From NCBI GenBank assembly GCA_944372505.1, contig CALVZK010000004.1, positions 1 to 64,000 on the forward strand: a stretch of DNA of 64,000 nt, written 5' to 3'. This stretch comes from an uncultured Clostridia bacterium. Its GTDB lineage: Bacteria; Bacillota; Clostridia; Christensenellales; UBA1242. The first letter of the stretch is position 1; each line of letters opens with the position of its first letter. Position numbers and translations under genes: made by a program. The notes below the pieces were generated by a model that saw only the letters and a list, made by a program, of their open reading frames with translations, had not been told where the DNA came from and made no database searches. Of this stretch, positions 8,442 through 17,529 are shown piece by piece.

Positions 8442-9767
8442 TCATTTAATTTCAATCAAATAAGCAGTTGGAACATTCTCTACTCTAACCTTATTTGAAA
8501 TTTCAATGCCTGCAATAGCATAAATTTCATTTTCACATGCTAACACAGGAATATAATCACGAACTCTAGTAGGAATTTTTTTGTCTATAAAAAATGCTTT
8601 AAGTTTTTTTGTTCCGCCACCAAATTTAGTAAAAATATCACCATCTTCTCTAAATCGCCACTCAGCATTTTGCGGAACCTTCCTATAATCTAAAATGATT
8701 TGTCCTTCTTTAACATCAAAACTTTTTACTCTTTTTACAATAAGTTTTTTCCCTCCCGGCAAATCAAATTCTCCACATTTGAAAGGAGCTTTAAAAAAAG
8801 GTTTTTCTTCGTGCTTATTATAAATTGTTAAATAATCATATTCCTTTACCGCCACTATTTCAAAAGGCAAATGAACTCTCTTCCCATTTTCAGCGTTTAA
8901 AGCAATATCTTTAATTAAATCTAAATGTTTTTTTTCAATATCTTTGTTTATTCCAATTGTTTTAAAAGCTTTAAAAATAATTCTTGAAGAAATGGAATTA
9001 TCAAACAGAAAATAAGAAAGTGGAATTTTAACCGCTTTATCCTCAATAATGAAAGCGTCTGTATGAATTTGATTATTAATATAATCATCATCTTCTTTAA
9101 CTGCATTACCAAAATTAACAATTGAAGCAACAGCGCCTGGCCATCTAGAAATAATATCTTTCATAATGACATTTCTTACAAAATTTCTAGAGTATGTATT
9201 ATCCTCATTAGTTTCATCATCTACAAAATCTATATTATTTTCTTCTATATAAGAAAAAATCTCTTGTTTTGAAGTGTTTAAGAAAGGCCTAACAAAAACT
9301 TTGTCACTTATAGCGTTCATTCCCCGTGCCCCAACAATTCCACTACCTCTAAAAATGTGCATTAATATAGTTTCTGCTTGATCAGACATATGATGGGCAA
9401 GAGCAATTTTATCAACAATTCCTTTTCTTAATAGAGATTTAAAAACTCCATACCTTGCATCTCTTGCAGCACTTTCAATACTTAAGTTTTTTTCTTTGGC
9501 AATTTTAGGAACATCTACACGAAATTTATAAAATCTAATACCCCATTCTTTTGCTTTTTCTTTAACAAAATTAGCATCGCTAAAACTATTTTCTCTTATG
9601 CCATGATCAACATGTATAGCAACAACTTCGATATCAAATTTTTCTTGATTGTTTGCTAAATAATGAAGTAGTGCCATAGAATCACTTCCTCCACTACAAC
9701 CTACTCCAATAACTTCCCCACTGTTAAATAATTTATTTTTTAAAATAAATTCATCACAAGACTGCAT
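8442..9767 (-). CDS. tilS: tRNA(Ile)-lysidine synthase
   Basis: A 441-residue protein that makes lysidine at C34 of tRNA-Ile2(CAU), so that it reads AUA as Ile. The PP-loop ATPase motif SGGSDS is at residues 25-30; IHVDHGIRENS near residue 52 and HHMSDQAETILMHIFRG near residue 125 are TilS signatures. The C-terminal substrate-binding domain (about 330-441) contains WRFREDGD and FFIDKKIPTRVRD. The start follows a GGAAGG site. tilS just downstream of spoIIE on the same strand matches the spoIIE-tilS neighbourhood of Bacillus and Clostridium. Confidence 0.96.
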   Translation of the reverse strand: MQSCDEFILKNKLFNSGEVIGVGCSGGSDSMALLHYLANNQEKFDIEVVAIHVDHGIRENSFSDANFVKEKAKEWGIRFYKFRVDVPKIAKEKNLSIESAARDARYGVFKSLLRKGIVDKIALAHHMSDQAETILMHIFRGSGIVGARGMNAISDKVFVRPFLNTSKQEIFSYIEENNIDFVDDETNEDNTYSRNFVRNVIMKDIISRWPGAVASIVNFGNAVKEDDDYINNQIHTDAFIIEDKAVKIPLSYFLFDNSISSRIIFKAFKTIGINKDIEKKHLDLIKDIALNAENGKRVHLPFEIVAVKEYDYLTIYNKHEEKPFFKAPFKCGEFDLPGGKKLIVKRVKSFDVKEGQIILDYRKVPQNAEWRFREDGDIFTKFGGGTKKLKAFFIDKKIPTRVRDYIPVLACENEIYAIAGIEISNKVRVENVPTAYLIEIK

Positions 9768-9883
9768 AAAACACCTTCCATTTTAAAATATGATTATTTT
9801 TTATCGGAAATATTATACTCAAAGAAAAAGCAATGTGCAATAATAAAATAATAAATTTTAATAAATTTATCAAATAAAGATAC

Positions 9884-9919
9884 AAAAACTCGAAAATTTT
9901 TACAAATTTCGAGTTTTTT
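9884..9919 (-). terminator. Terminator after spoIIE
   Basis: ACTCGAAA (9888-9895) and TTTCGAGT (9907-9914) pair, with A runs before and T runs after on both strands. It lies directly past the spoIIE stop at 9921. tilS therefore probably has its own promoter in the 9768-9880 region. Confidence 0.8.
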
Positions 9920-9920
9920 A

Positions 9921-12197
9921 TTAAAAAATCTTAACTACAATACAAGTCATATCATCAACCGCATAACCATTATTATTAGCAAGAGCTCGACTTAAAATTT
10001 GATCGGCCTGTTCCTGAGGATTTGCAGATTTAATAGTCAAAAGAAAATCTTTAAATTCTGAATCACTTCCGAAAGTATCATTTATTCCATCAGAACAAAT
10101 GATAATAAAATCTTTATTTTTCAAAACAACTTTTTTCGTAATCGCTTTAGCATCTTGTAATACCCCTATAGGAAGCGCTCCACTTTCAATAATTTTGCAA
10201 CCATCATCGCTTCTTATATATGAAGAACTTGCTCCCATTTTAACAAAATCGGCTATACCACTCTTTAAATCCACTGTACATAAATCAATTGTTGAAAATA
10301 CATCATCTTTTTCTAAATTAAGCAATTTGTTAACAGATGATAAAATAATTTCATTATCAAAACCCGCCTTGTAAAAATTTTCAATTAAATTTATGGTTGT
10401 TTCACTTTTCTCGCTCGCTTTATTTCCACTTCCCATGCCATCGCAAATTGCAAACATAAATTTATCACCATCTAAACGTTCAATACTATGACAATCCCCT
10501 GAAACATTGCTCCCGCTTTTAGGTTGTGATGCTAAACCAAAAATACAATCGTAAGATGGAGCAGTTTTTAAGTTTACATTTACAAGTCCAGCTTTTTCAG
10601 TCGGAAGAATTTCATATACGGACATTTTTTGATTACAAATTTTAGAAACAATATTTTCAAGTTTTAGCTTACTTGAGTCCTCTTCTCTAACTACAACACA
10701 TGCCATGGATGTCTTCGCATCTTTTTCGTAGACCACTGCATCAGTGCACACAATATTGTTAGAAGTAAGCTCATTTTTTAAAGATTGTTCCCTCGTAGAG
10801 TCAAAAGATATTAAACTATCAACCTCGCTGGCTAAATCCTTCATCAGTCCACTAATTCCACTTAATTGATCGGATATTAAAAGTTTACTTGTATCAACAT
10901 TCCCTACCAGTTTCGAATATGATTTATATTGACTAGTTAAAGTGTTTATTTCACTTATTAAAACATTGCTTTTATTACATCTTGAAGCAAGATAACTGGG
11001 TAAATCTAACAAAGTCACTTTTCCCCTTTCCATAGCAACTTTAATAAGTTGCTTAAAAATTAATTTAGTATCTTCACAAAAGGTACGATGACAATGTTTC
11101 TGTTCGCTACAGCCTTTACAAATTGTATTTTTAATTTCTTCATATAACATATCTCCTACTTCTTCTTCAGACATTTCACTTTTAATCATTTTTTTAAAAA
11201 CATTGTTCATATCAAAAAAAACTTCAGAAAGATTGTTAAGTCTTCTATGAATTAAATCTCTATTTCTATTTATTACGCTTTTTATTGCCATTCTATCACT
11301 AGTCGAAGAAAGTAAAATAGTAATTTGTTTGTATGCTTTTTTAGGAATAGAAACAAAGATAACACTAGCTATGATAATAGGAAGGAATTCAATAATGTTA
11401 AAAACATAATATAAATTAAAATAATAGCCTATTAATGCTTCTCCCGCTATTACGGCAATAGCAGGTAAAAATTTATTTTGAAATTTAAAAACTATTGCAC
11501 ATAAAGCCCAGATTATAAAGGGTGCGACATAAATAGCATTGTTATTATTTAACAATGTCCCAATACCCATAATAGATGCAAAATATAAAGAATAATAACT
11601 TTTGCCACAATATGCAATAACTAAAATAAGCAGTCCTACAAAAAGCTTTAAAAAAGAAAATTGATAAATATTACAATTTGCCAGCCCCGCCGCAAGTGCC
11701 ATAAGCGTAATACCACCACAAGAAAGTTCGCTAGCGGTTAATTTTGTAGAAAACCCTCTAATAATTAAAGGTTCAAAAATAATCAATGTGCATAAAAGAA
11801 AAGCTAAACCTATAATTGGTTCTAAAACAACATAAACAATATTCATTTCACCTAAAATATTAAATACAATATTGGCACATTGACTAAAAAAAGCATAAAC
11901 AAAAAGTTCCCATTTTTGCATAGGCTTTTTTACTACAACATGGATGTAATATGGTACGATTAAAAAAAATATTGTAACTAGAATACCAATAATATTTTCA
12001 AAATTATGAAAATTAATAATGACACCAATTATGTAAGCAGGAACAAGTAACCAAACTTTTTGATTAACCCATGCAAGAGCAAAAAGCATAGCAAAAGCAA
12101 AAGGATAGATTTGCCCAGCAACGCTAGCTCTTGAGAGGATAAAAAATAGCAAAATAAAAACAACAAATTTAATAAGATAATTTATTTTGTCTTTCAT
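9921..12197 (-). CDS. spoIIE: Stage II sporulation protein E (membrane PP2C phosphatase)
   Basis: SpoIIE dephosphorylates SpoIIAA in the forespore and so releases sigma-F; it also localises to the polar septum with FtsZ. The start at 12197 (MKDKINYLIKF) follows GGAG. Residues 1-280 are a run of about ten hydrophobic segments, the membrane domain. The middle region (about 300-510) contains a Cys cluster (CKGCSEQKHC) and helices. The PP2C domain (about 540-758) shows SGDCHS, ICDGMGSG, CSDGIND and DDMTCIV, the metal-binding aspartates. Length 758 aa is close to the family's usual 800 or so. Its presence implies a sporulation programme. Confidence 0.95.
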   Translation of the reverse strand: MKDKINYLIKFVVFILLFFILSRASVAGQIYPFAFAMLFALAWVNQKVWLLVPAYIIGVIINFHNFENIIGILVTIFFLIVPYYIHVVVKKPMQKWELFVYAFFSQCANIVFNILGEMNIVYVVLEPIIGLAFLLCTLIIFEPLIIRGFSTKLTASELSCGGITLMALAAGLANCNIYQFSFLKLFVGLLILVIAYCGKSYYSLYFASIMGIGTLLNNNNAIYVAPFIIWALCAIVFKFQNKFLPAIAVIAGEALIGYYFNLYYVFNIIEFLPIIIASVIFVSIPKKAYKQITILLSSTSDRMAIKSVINRNRDLIHRRLNNLSEVFFDMNNVFKKMIKSEMSEEEVGDMLYEEIKNTICKGCSEQKHCHRTFCEDTKLIFKQLIKVAMERGKVTLLDLPSYLASRCNKSNVLISEINTLTSQYKSYSKLVGNVDTSKLLISDQLSGISGLMKDLASEVDSLISFDSTREQSLKNELTSNNIVCTDAVVYEKDAKTSMACVVVREEDSSKLKLENIVSKICNQKMSVYEILPTEKAGLVNVNLKTAPSYDCIFGLASQPKSGSNVSGDCHSIERLDGDKFMFAICDGMGSGNKASEKSETTINLIENFYKAGFDNEIILSSVNKLLNLEKDDVFSTIDLCTVDLKSGIADFVKMGASSSYIRSDDGCKIIESGALPIGVLQDAKAITKKVVLKNKDFIIICSDGINDTFGSDSEFKDFLLTIKSANPQEQADQILSRALANNNGYAVDDMTCIVVKIF

Positions 12198-12295
12198 AAT
12201 TACTCCATACATTAAATTATAAAACCATTTTTATTTTTTTTAATGTATAGACTTGTCATAAAAAATCTAAAAATAAAGATTTTTGTAGATTTAAA

Positions 12296-12320
12296 AATAA
12301 CAATCTAATAGATTGCTATT
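12296..12320 (-). terminator. Terminator after gmk
   Basis: AATAACAATC (12296-12305) pairs with GATTGCTATT (12311-12320), one G-T pair, with a 5-nt loop. On the minus strand a T run follows. It overlaps the gmk stop codon and separates gmk from spoIIE. Confidence 0.75.
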
Positions 12321-12885
12321 AAAAAGAACTTCTCTTTGTATCAAGAAACTTATTTATTTGCTTTAAAGTTTTATTTAAGTCAATATTTTCAATCACAAGA
12401 TCATAGTATTTTTTATGACTTCTTTCAAAATCTTTTCTACTTAAACGAATTTTGATTTGTTCCTCTGTATCACCTCTTAAACGCAATCTTTCCTCTAAAA
12501 TCTCGTCAGGAGCATCAAGAAAAATACTTACGACAGGGCATTTTCCATTTAAATATTTTTTAATGCTTAAATTGCCCTTTACATCAATATCACGAATATA
12601 GTCAAATTCTTTATCATTTACTACTTTATCAAGGGAAGATTTTAAAATACCATAATAGTTCCCATGTACTTCTTCATGTTCAACAAATTCTCCATTGTTT
12701 ACCATTTCCAAAAACTCTTCGCATGATTTGTAAAAATAAGTATTGAAATTTTTATCTGTATCTCTTGGTTCTCTTGTAGTAACTGTTGATTTTTGTAATA
12801 TTTTCAAATTTTTTCTCATGTTAACAAGATTTTGCATAACTGTATTTTTACCACTAGATGAAATGCCAGAAATGATAATAAACAT
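12319..12885 (-). CDS. gmk: Guanylate kinase
   Basis: A 188-residue kinase that phosphorylates GMP to GDP. The P-loop is GISSSGKNT (residues 7-15), where GPSGxGKGT is usual; the fold-specific TTREPRDTDKNFNTYF (GMP-binding segment, near residue 36) and FVEHEEVHGNYYG (near 67) are present. The lid RLRLRGDTEEQIKIRL lies near 135. It is somewhat divergent and slightly short compared with about 205 residues, and is placed between spoIIE and a cwlD-like gene instead of beside rpoZ. A second diverged guanylate-kinase-like enzyme remains possible. Start follows AAGGAG. Confidence 0.88.
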   Translation of the reverse strand: MFIIISGISSSGKNTVMQNLVNMRKNLKILQKSTVTTREPRDTDKNFNTYFYKSCEEFLEMVNNGEFVEHEEVHGNYYGILKSSLDKVVNDKEFDYIRDIDVKGNLSIKKYLNGKCPVVSIFLDAPDEILEERLRLRGDTEEQIKIRLSRKDFERSHKKYYDLVIENIDLNKTLKQINKFLDTKRSSF

Positions 12886-13032
12886 ACATTCTCCTTAATT
12901 ATGTAATTATAAATCTATTTATATTAATATAATCAAAAAATATAAAAAATCAATATTTTTTATGATAAAATATTATCAAATTAATTTATAAAAGTAAAGA
13001 TAAAATAAAAATTAAAAAACAAATTTATATAA

Positions 13033-13722
13033 TTACATTTTAAAATATTTCAAAATACCTACTAAAATACTATAACAAAACAAATTACAGTAATCATCGT
13101 CTTGCAATTTTTTTTCTTCTTCAGGATTTGATAAAAATCCACACTCTATTAAAGTTGCAGGAATTGAAGAATAATTTAAAACAAAATAGTCTCCTACAGT
13201 TACATAATCTCTTGCATTATCAAAAACTTCACAAACAGAGGTTTGAATACATTTTGCAAGATTAAATCCTTGCTCGTCGCCTTTGCCATAAAAAATTTGC
13301 GCCCCATTACAAGATGAAAGCGGAAAACTATTCATATGAATACTAATCATTAAATCGGCACCGCTACTATTAATAATATTTTTTCTTTTTTCCATTTCAC
13401 TCTTTTTTTTATTAGAAGCACTTTCATCATAAAGTCCATTCATGTCAGTTCTGGTCATTATAACCCCAATTCCAAAGTCTTCACACAAATTCTTCAGAGT
13501 GTTTGCATATTTTAAATTAAGTTCGCTTTCTGTTATTCCAGTTATAGTTCCGCTTGTTCCCCCATCTCTTCCTCCGTGCCCAGCATCTATAACAATATTA
13601 AATTCTGGTTTAGGCATAGAAGAAGGACTAACCGTAAAACAAACAACAAGAATAGAAGAAATGATAATTATACATAAAAGAGCCCAACATAAAAAACTCT
13701 TTTTAATAACAATGAATCTCAT
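13033..13722 (-). CDS. cwlD: CwlD-like N-acetylmuramoyl-L-alanine amidase (Amidase_3)
   Basis: A 229-residue protein with an N-terminal membrane anchor or signal (residues 8-30) followed by an Amidase_3 domain. Metal and catalytic motifs are IDAGHGG (near 46), ESELNL (near 64), ISIHMNS (near 127) and LIECGFLSNPEEE (near 190). CwlD removes stem peptides from spore-cortex peptidoglycan to make muramic lactam, and this size and single-domain layout fit. With spoIIE and spo0A nearby, a sporulation role is likely, but a vegetative amidase cannot be excluded. No good ribosome binding site is seen before the ATG. Confidence 0.8.
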   Translation of the reverse strand: MRFIVIKKSFLCWALLCIIIISSILVVCFTVSPSSMPKPEFNIVIDAGHGGRDGGTSGTITGITESELNLKYANTLKNLCEDFGIGVIMTRTDMNGLYDESASNKKKSEMEKRKNIINSSGADLMISIHMNSFPLSSCNGAQIFYGKGDEQGFNLAKCIQTSVCEVFDNARDYVTVGDYFVLNYSSIPATLIECGFLSNPEEEKKLQDDDYCNLFCYSILVGILKYFKM

Positions 13723-13897
13723 ACCATAATATATTTGTCTATTTAAATTTTATAACTTTCTTGGTTATTTCTTTTTTCAAAAAATTTTAAAGAAATAATT
13801 ATTAAATAAAAAAAATAATAAAATAAATGTTAAATGAAATATTATTAAATAAAAATTTATTAAATAGAATTTATTTTAAATATATTTATGACAAAAA

Positions 13898-13925
13898 AAT
13901 TAAGAATAAATTATAATTCTTAATT
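13898..13925 (-). terminator. Inverted repeat / probable terminator of the nadE-nrtR operon in an AT-rich spacer
   Basis: AATTAAGAAT (13898-13907) and ATTCTTAATT (13916-13925) form a 10-bp stem with an 8-nt loop, followed on the minus strand by seven T. The surrounding 13723-13986 spacer is almost pure A and T, holds no gene that I can see, and must also contain the cwlD promoter. Confidence 0.55.
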
Positions 13926-13986
13926 TATAAATAATATTTTTTATTTATTATTTTTTTATATTATAAAAATATTTTTTTTTAATATA

Positions 13987-14856
13987 TTAATCTATATTTT
14001 TATTATTGAAATAAGGATTTGCTTTAAATAATTGTGAAGGTCTATGACCAGCTTCTTTAGTAAATTCATTAAGCGGAAGAACTAAATGCGATGTTTTTCT
14101 TCTAAAATTAGCATCTAATAATTTTTCTCCTAATATAACTTCATAACTATTTTTTAATTCCGTTAAAGTAAACTTATCATTCAAAAGTCCAAATATTATA
14201 TCTGTATATTCAAGTTTATTTTTTAATCTGTCTAATGCATGATAAATAATGTTTATATGATCAAATGCAAGTTGAGAATAAATTATTTCAATTTTTTTAT
14301 AAGTTTCGTTATTTTTCCTTGTGATAGTTAATGTCAATTTATTCTCTAAATGTTCATTTTCATTAAAAAGTGTTAAAATAATATCTTTTGAAAATATATA
14401 GCCGTCTTCATTTTCAGTAACAGAAGAATTTTCTTCTTTATAATTAATATTAAACCAACCCCCATTATTTAAATTTTCGTTTTGATTTAATAATAACATA
14501 TAACTAACGGATAAAACTCTAGTTCTAGGATCCCTTTGTTTTTCTCCAAAAGTATAAAGTTGTTCATAATAAAATTTTTCTGCCCCCACCTTATTCTTAA
14601 CACAAAGTTTCATACTTGTCTCTAAATCATATTTTAAATCAATAAAAGTTCCGATAATAGATCTAAAATTTTTATATGGAGGATAATTTCTATTCATAAG
14701 AAAAACTTGCAAACTTTTTTCAGGAAGTTTTCTATAATTGTTACTATTAAAATCTTTTAAGCGAAAAATAACCGCATCAACTGTTACAGAGGGTTTTTCA
14801 TATTCGCTATCACTATAAAGTTCTAAAAATTGTTTGTCACTATTAGTTAATTCCAT
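13987..14856 (-). CDS. nrtR: NrtR-type Nudix-related transcriptional regulator of NAD metabolism
   Basis: A 289-residue protein in two parts. Residues 20-165 form a Nudix fold in which the catalytic REUxEE glutamates are absent (the equivalent stretch reads KLCVKNKVG), so it should bind but not cleave its ligand. Residues 200-280 are the winged-helix region typical of NrtR: LKNKLEYTDIIFGLL, FTLTELKNSYEVILG and NFRRK. NrtR proteins repress NAD genes and are released from DNA by ADP-ribose. It lies 72 bp downstream of nadE on the same strand, opposite a pncA-Nudix/NMNAT/pncB operon, which makes the assignment strong. The start follows AAGGAG. Confidence 0.88.
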   Translation of the reverse strand: MELTNSDKQFLELYSDSEYEKPSVTVDAVIFRLKDFNSNNYRKLPEKSLQVFLMNRNYPPYKNFRSIIGTFIDLKYDLETSMKLCVKNKVGAEKFYYEQLYTFGEKQRDPRTRVLSVSYMLLLNQNENLNNGGWFNINYKEENSSVTENEDGYIFSKDIILTLFNENEHLENKLTLTITRKNNETYKKIEIIYSQLAFDHINIIYHALDRLKNKLEYTDIIFGLLNDKFTLTELKNSYEVILGEKLLDANFRRKTSHLVLPLNEFTKEAGHRPSQLFKANPYFNNKNID

Positions 14857-14928
14857 AAATACTCCTTTTTTTGACTTTTATAATAATTGTATGAAAAGTA
14901 ATATAATTTAAATTAAATTATAATTTAT

Positions 14929-15705
14929 TTAAATTTTTTCATCATTCATATCAAACTGATCAATATCAAAATAATTTGGAAGATTATTTTTAAAAGGAAC
15001 TACTCCAATTCTTTTATGTTGCGAAAGCATATGCATTTTATTAATTTTTTCAAAATTAGTACCTTTTTTCCCTTCTCTAATATACTTATCAAGTTCATCA
15101 TAACTAAATCCTAACTTTTCTTCATCAGATTTCCCTGATAACCCATCGTCTGGAGTTTTAATTACAAGATTTCTTGGTAACCCTAATTCTAATCCAATTT
15201 GAACAACTTCATTTTTTGTGAAATTTACAAGTGGTGCAAAATCTCCAATATTATCTCCCCACTTTGTAGTGTATCCTACTTCTTTTTCAGAAAGATTTGA
15301 AGTATTAACAACTAAATAATTTAAACTACCAGCAAGTGCATATAAACAAATCGCTCTTAATCTTGGCGGAAGATTAATTGTTGTAACCGAGGAAATGTCA
15401 ACAGACTGATCTTTTAAAACAGGTTTTATAAGTTGTAAATAAATATTATATAAATCATTAATATTCAAATTATAATATCTAATTCCTAATAACTTACAAC
15501 TTTCAATCGCAATATTTATATCTTTCATTTCACCATTAGGCATAATTATACCAACTACCTTATCTTTGCCTAAAGCATTAGAACAAAGTTTAGCACAAAT
15601 AAGACTATCTTTTCCCCCACTCATTCCTAAAACTACACCTTTAGAATGAGCACTATTTACATAGTCAGAAATAAATTTCTCAATTTCTTTAATTTGATCC
15701 ATCAT
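14929..15705 (-). CDS. nadE: NAD synthase, ammonia-dependent type
   Basis: A 258-residue enzyme that amidates nicotinate adenine dinucleotide to NAD. The PP-loop GMSGGKDS is near residue 27; NLPPRLRAICLYALAG, NTSNLSEKEVGYTTKWGD and KTPDDGLSGKSDEEKLGFSYDELD are NadE signatures. There is no N-terminal glutaminase domain, so free ammonia is the expected nitrogen donor. Two adjacent ATGs (15705, 15702) follow AGGAG and either could be used. It forms an operon with nrtR and has a consensus promoter at 15734-15762. Confidence 0.95.
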   Translation of the reverse strand: MMDQIKEIEKFISDYVNSAHSKGVVLGMSGGKDSLICAKLCSNALGKDKVVGIIMPNGEMKDINIAIESCKLLGIRYYNLNINDLYNIYLQLIKPVLKDQSVDISSVTTINLPPRLRAICLYALAGSLNYLVVNTSNLSEKEVGYTTKWGDNIGDFAPLVNFTKNEVVQIGLELGLPRNLVIKTPDDGLSGKSDEEKLGFSYDELDKYIREGKKGTNFEKINKMHMLSQHKRIGVVPFKNNLPNYFDIDQFDMNDEKI

Positions 15706-15733
15706 AAATAACTCCTATCATATTTTCATTCTG

Positions 15734-15809
15734 ATAATAACATTTTAATAAAAATTTGTCAAATGTTTTTAAAATTTGTTGACAAGTTACTATTTTTTTG
15801 ATATTATCA
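15734..15809. promoter_or_regulatory. Divergent NAD-salvage promoters with candidate NrtR operator
   Basis: Plus strand: TTGACA (15779-15784), 17 nt, TATTAT (15802-15807), serving the pncA-Nudix operon. Minus strand: TTGACA (15762-15757), 17 nt, TATTAT (15739-15734), serving nadE-nrtR. Both -10 boxes sit inside the same word TATTATCA, and around the plus one there is the inverted repeat TGATA-T-TATCA (15799-15809). A repressor covering both -10 boxes is the simple reading; NrtR is the obvious candidate, but its site has not been shown. Confidence 0.7.
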
Positions 15810-15832
15810 TATTAATAATAACAGGAGGGCGT

Positions 15833-17008
15833 ATGAAAAAAGTTTTAATAGTAATAGATGTGGTTAATGGATTTATTAATGAAGGGGCTTTATCTGACAA
15901 ACAAATAAGACGTATTATTAAACCAATTAAAGAAAAAATCGAAAATTATTTAAAGAGCGGTAATGTCGTTATTGCATTTAGAGATAGCCATGAAGAAGAC
16001 GATCAAGAATTTAAAGTTTTTCCAAAACATTGTGTGAAAGGTTCTTTTGAAAGCGAACTTGTAGAAGAATTGCTTCCATATAAAAACGATATGATTATTA
16101 TAGACAAGAATACGACAAACGGATTTAAAACAGAAAAATTTCAAAATTTAATAAAAAATAATAAATTTTCTTCTATAGAGGTAACAGGTTGTTGTTCTGA
16201 TATATGCGTTAGAGATTTTATACAAAGCTTAACAAAATATTTTGCCATAGAAAAAATTTCTACTCCAATTTTAGTCAGCAAAAATTGCATTGACACATTC
16301 AACGCCACAAACCATAATGCCGATGAGATTAACAATAATATAATTGAAGAATTTAAAAAGATTGGAGTAAAAATATTAGATGAAAAAAACTATAAAAAAA
16401 ACATTATTTCTATAAAAAAAGTATCAAATCAAAAATTTTTAAATCTTTATGAAGTTAAATTTAAAACAGAAAACGGTGAAATAAATTATGAATTGGTTAC
16501 AAGAAAAGAAGTCCCTCAAATAATATCCCCGTCATTAAAAGTGGATGCAGCCAGTGTTTTGCCATATCAATTAATAGATAATAAAATAGTCGTTTATTTA
16601 ATAAAAGAATATAGATATCCTGTTGGAGAATATATCTATGAAATTCCTGCAGGTCTTATAAATGAAGGTGAAGATTCTTTGCAGACCGCTGTGCGTGAAC
16701 TCGAAGAAGAAATTGGTGCTTCTGTTGTGAAAATAAAAAGGTCTGAAACTCCAGCTTACACTTCTGCAGGTATGAGTGATGAAAGTATTGATTTTTATCA
16801 AGCGGAAGTAAATATCAATAAAGATAGAAAATTAGATGAAGGAGAAGATATTCAAGTACTACCTGTTACTTTAGAAGAATTAGAAAAACTTTTAGTAAGC
16901 GAAAACTTTGGTGCACAGGCAAAATTACAATTAAGGAACTTTATAAATGAACAAAAAATACAAGAATTAGAAAATAAAATAAAGGATTTAGAAGGAGATA
17001 AAACATGA
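15833..17008 (+). CDS. Nicotinamidase / ADP-ribose pyrophosphatase fusion
   Basis: The start is the ATG at 15833 after GGAGGGCGT. Residues 1-195 are an isochorismatase-fold nicotinamidase: catalytic Asp in LIVIDVVNGF (near 8), metal-binding DSH (near 51), a Lys in IIDKNTTNGF and the nucleophile Cys in TGCCSDICVRD (near 122). Residues 210-375 are a Nudix hydrolase of the ADP-ribose pyrophosphatase type, with a complete Nudix box (G-x5-E-x7-REL-x-EE-x-G) starting GLINEGEDSLQ near 283. It would turn nicotinamide into nicotinate and ADP-ribose into AMP and ribose-5-phosphate. A short coiled tail follows. It overlaps the next gene by 4 bp (ATGA), so they are translationally coupled. Confidence 0.9.
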   Translation: MKKVLIVIDVVNGFINEGALSDKQIRRIIKPIKEKIENYLKSGNVVIAFRDSHEEDDQEFKVFPKHCVKGSFESELVEELLPYKNDMIIIDKNTTNGFKTEKFQNLIKNNKFSSIEVTGCCSDICVRDFIQSLTKYFAIEKISTPILVSKNCIDTFNATNHNADEINNNIIEEFKKIGVKILDEKNYKKNIISIKKVSNQKFLNLYEVKFKTENGEINYELVTRKEVPQIISPSLKVDAASVLPYQLIDNKIVVYLIKEYRYPVGEYIYEIPAGLINEGEDSLQTAVRELEEEIGASVVKIKRSETPAYTSAGMSDESIDFYQAEVNINKDRKLDEGEDIQVLPVTLEELEKLLVSENFGAQAKLQLRNFINEQKIQELENKIKDLEGDKT

Positions 17009-17529
17009 GGAAAAAAGAAGTTGGTTGTTTTGTAGGAAAATTTCTTCCTCCGCATATAGGTCATTTAAGTGTAATAAATCGAATGATAAAAGAATGTAAA
17101 AAAATAATAGTTGTCCTTGCAGAGGATAAAAAAATTTCTAGAAAAAAATGTGAAGAAAGCAATTTCCCATACTTTGAACCTAGTGAACGATTAAGATGGC
17201 TTAAAGAATATTATAAAAATCATCCTAACATTAAATTTTACTTTTTTGACGAAGACGGAATTAATCCAAAAGACTACTTCAATTGGTCTAAAGAATTTAA
17301 AATACGTATTCCTGAAAAGATTACAGTCAAATATGCTGATAAGTCGTATTACAAACTTAACAAAATGTTTTTCCCAGAATGTGAATTTGTAGAGGTAGAT
17401 AGAAACTTAATAAACATTCATGGCACAGATATAAGAAACAATATAGAAAATATAAAATTCGTAGTGCCAACTGGACAAAAAGAAATACTTAATAAATTAG
17501 AAAGAAATAAAGGAAAAGATTATGAATAA
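17005..17529 (+). CDS. Nicotinamide/nicotinate-nucleotide adenylyltransferase-like protein (NadR/NadM-type)
   Basis: A 174-residue nucleotidyltransferase. GKFLPPHIGH (residues 11-20) is the adenylyltransferase (T/H)xGH motif in the form seen in NadR and NadM, and HGTDIR near 142 matches the ISGTxIR motif. In the salvage pathway it would convert NaMN (or NMN) to the dinucleotide that NadE then amidates. It has no kinase domain like that of NadR. It overlaps pncA-Nudix upstream by 4 bp and pncB downstream by 8 bp, which supports a place in one NAD salvage operon. Which nucleotide it prefers cannot be read from sequence. Confidence 0.85.
   Translation: MRKKEVGCFVGKFLPPHIGHLSVINRMIKECKKIIVVLAEDKKISRKKCEESNFPYFEPSERLRWLKEYYKNHPNIKFYFFDEDGINPKDYFNWSKEFKIRIPEKITVKYADKSYYKLNKMFFPECEFVEVDRNLINIHGTDIRNNIENIKFVVPTGQKEILNKLERNKGKDYE

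Noticed and set aside
12319..12885. P-loop deviation in gmk taken as loss of function
   Set aside because: GxxxxGKNT keeps the Gly-Lys and Thr needed; other guanylate kinase motifs are intact.
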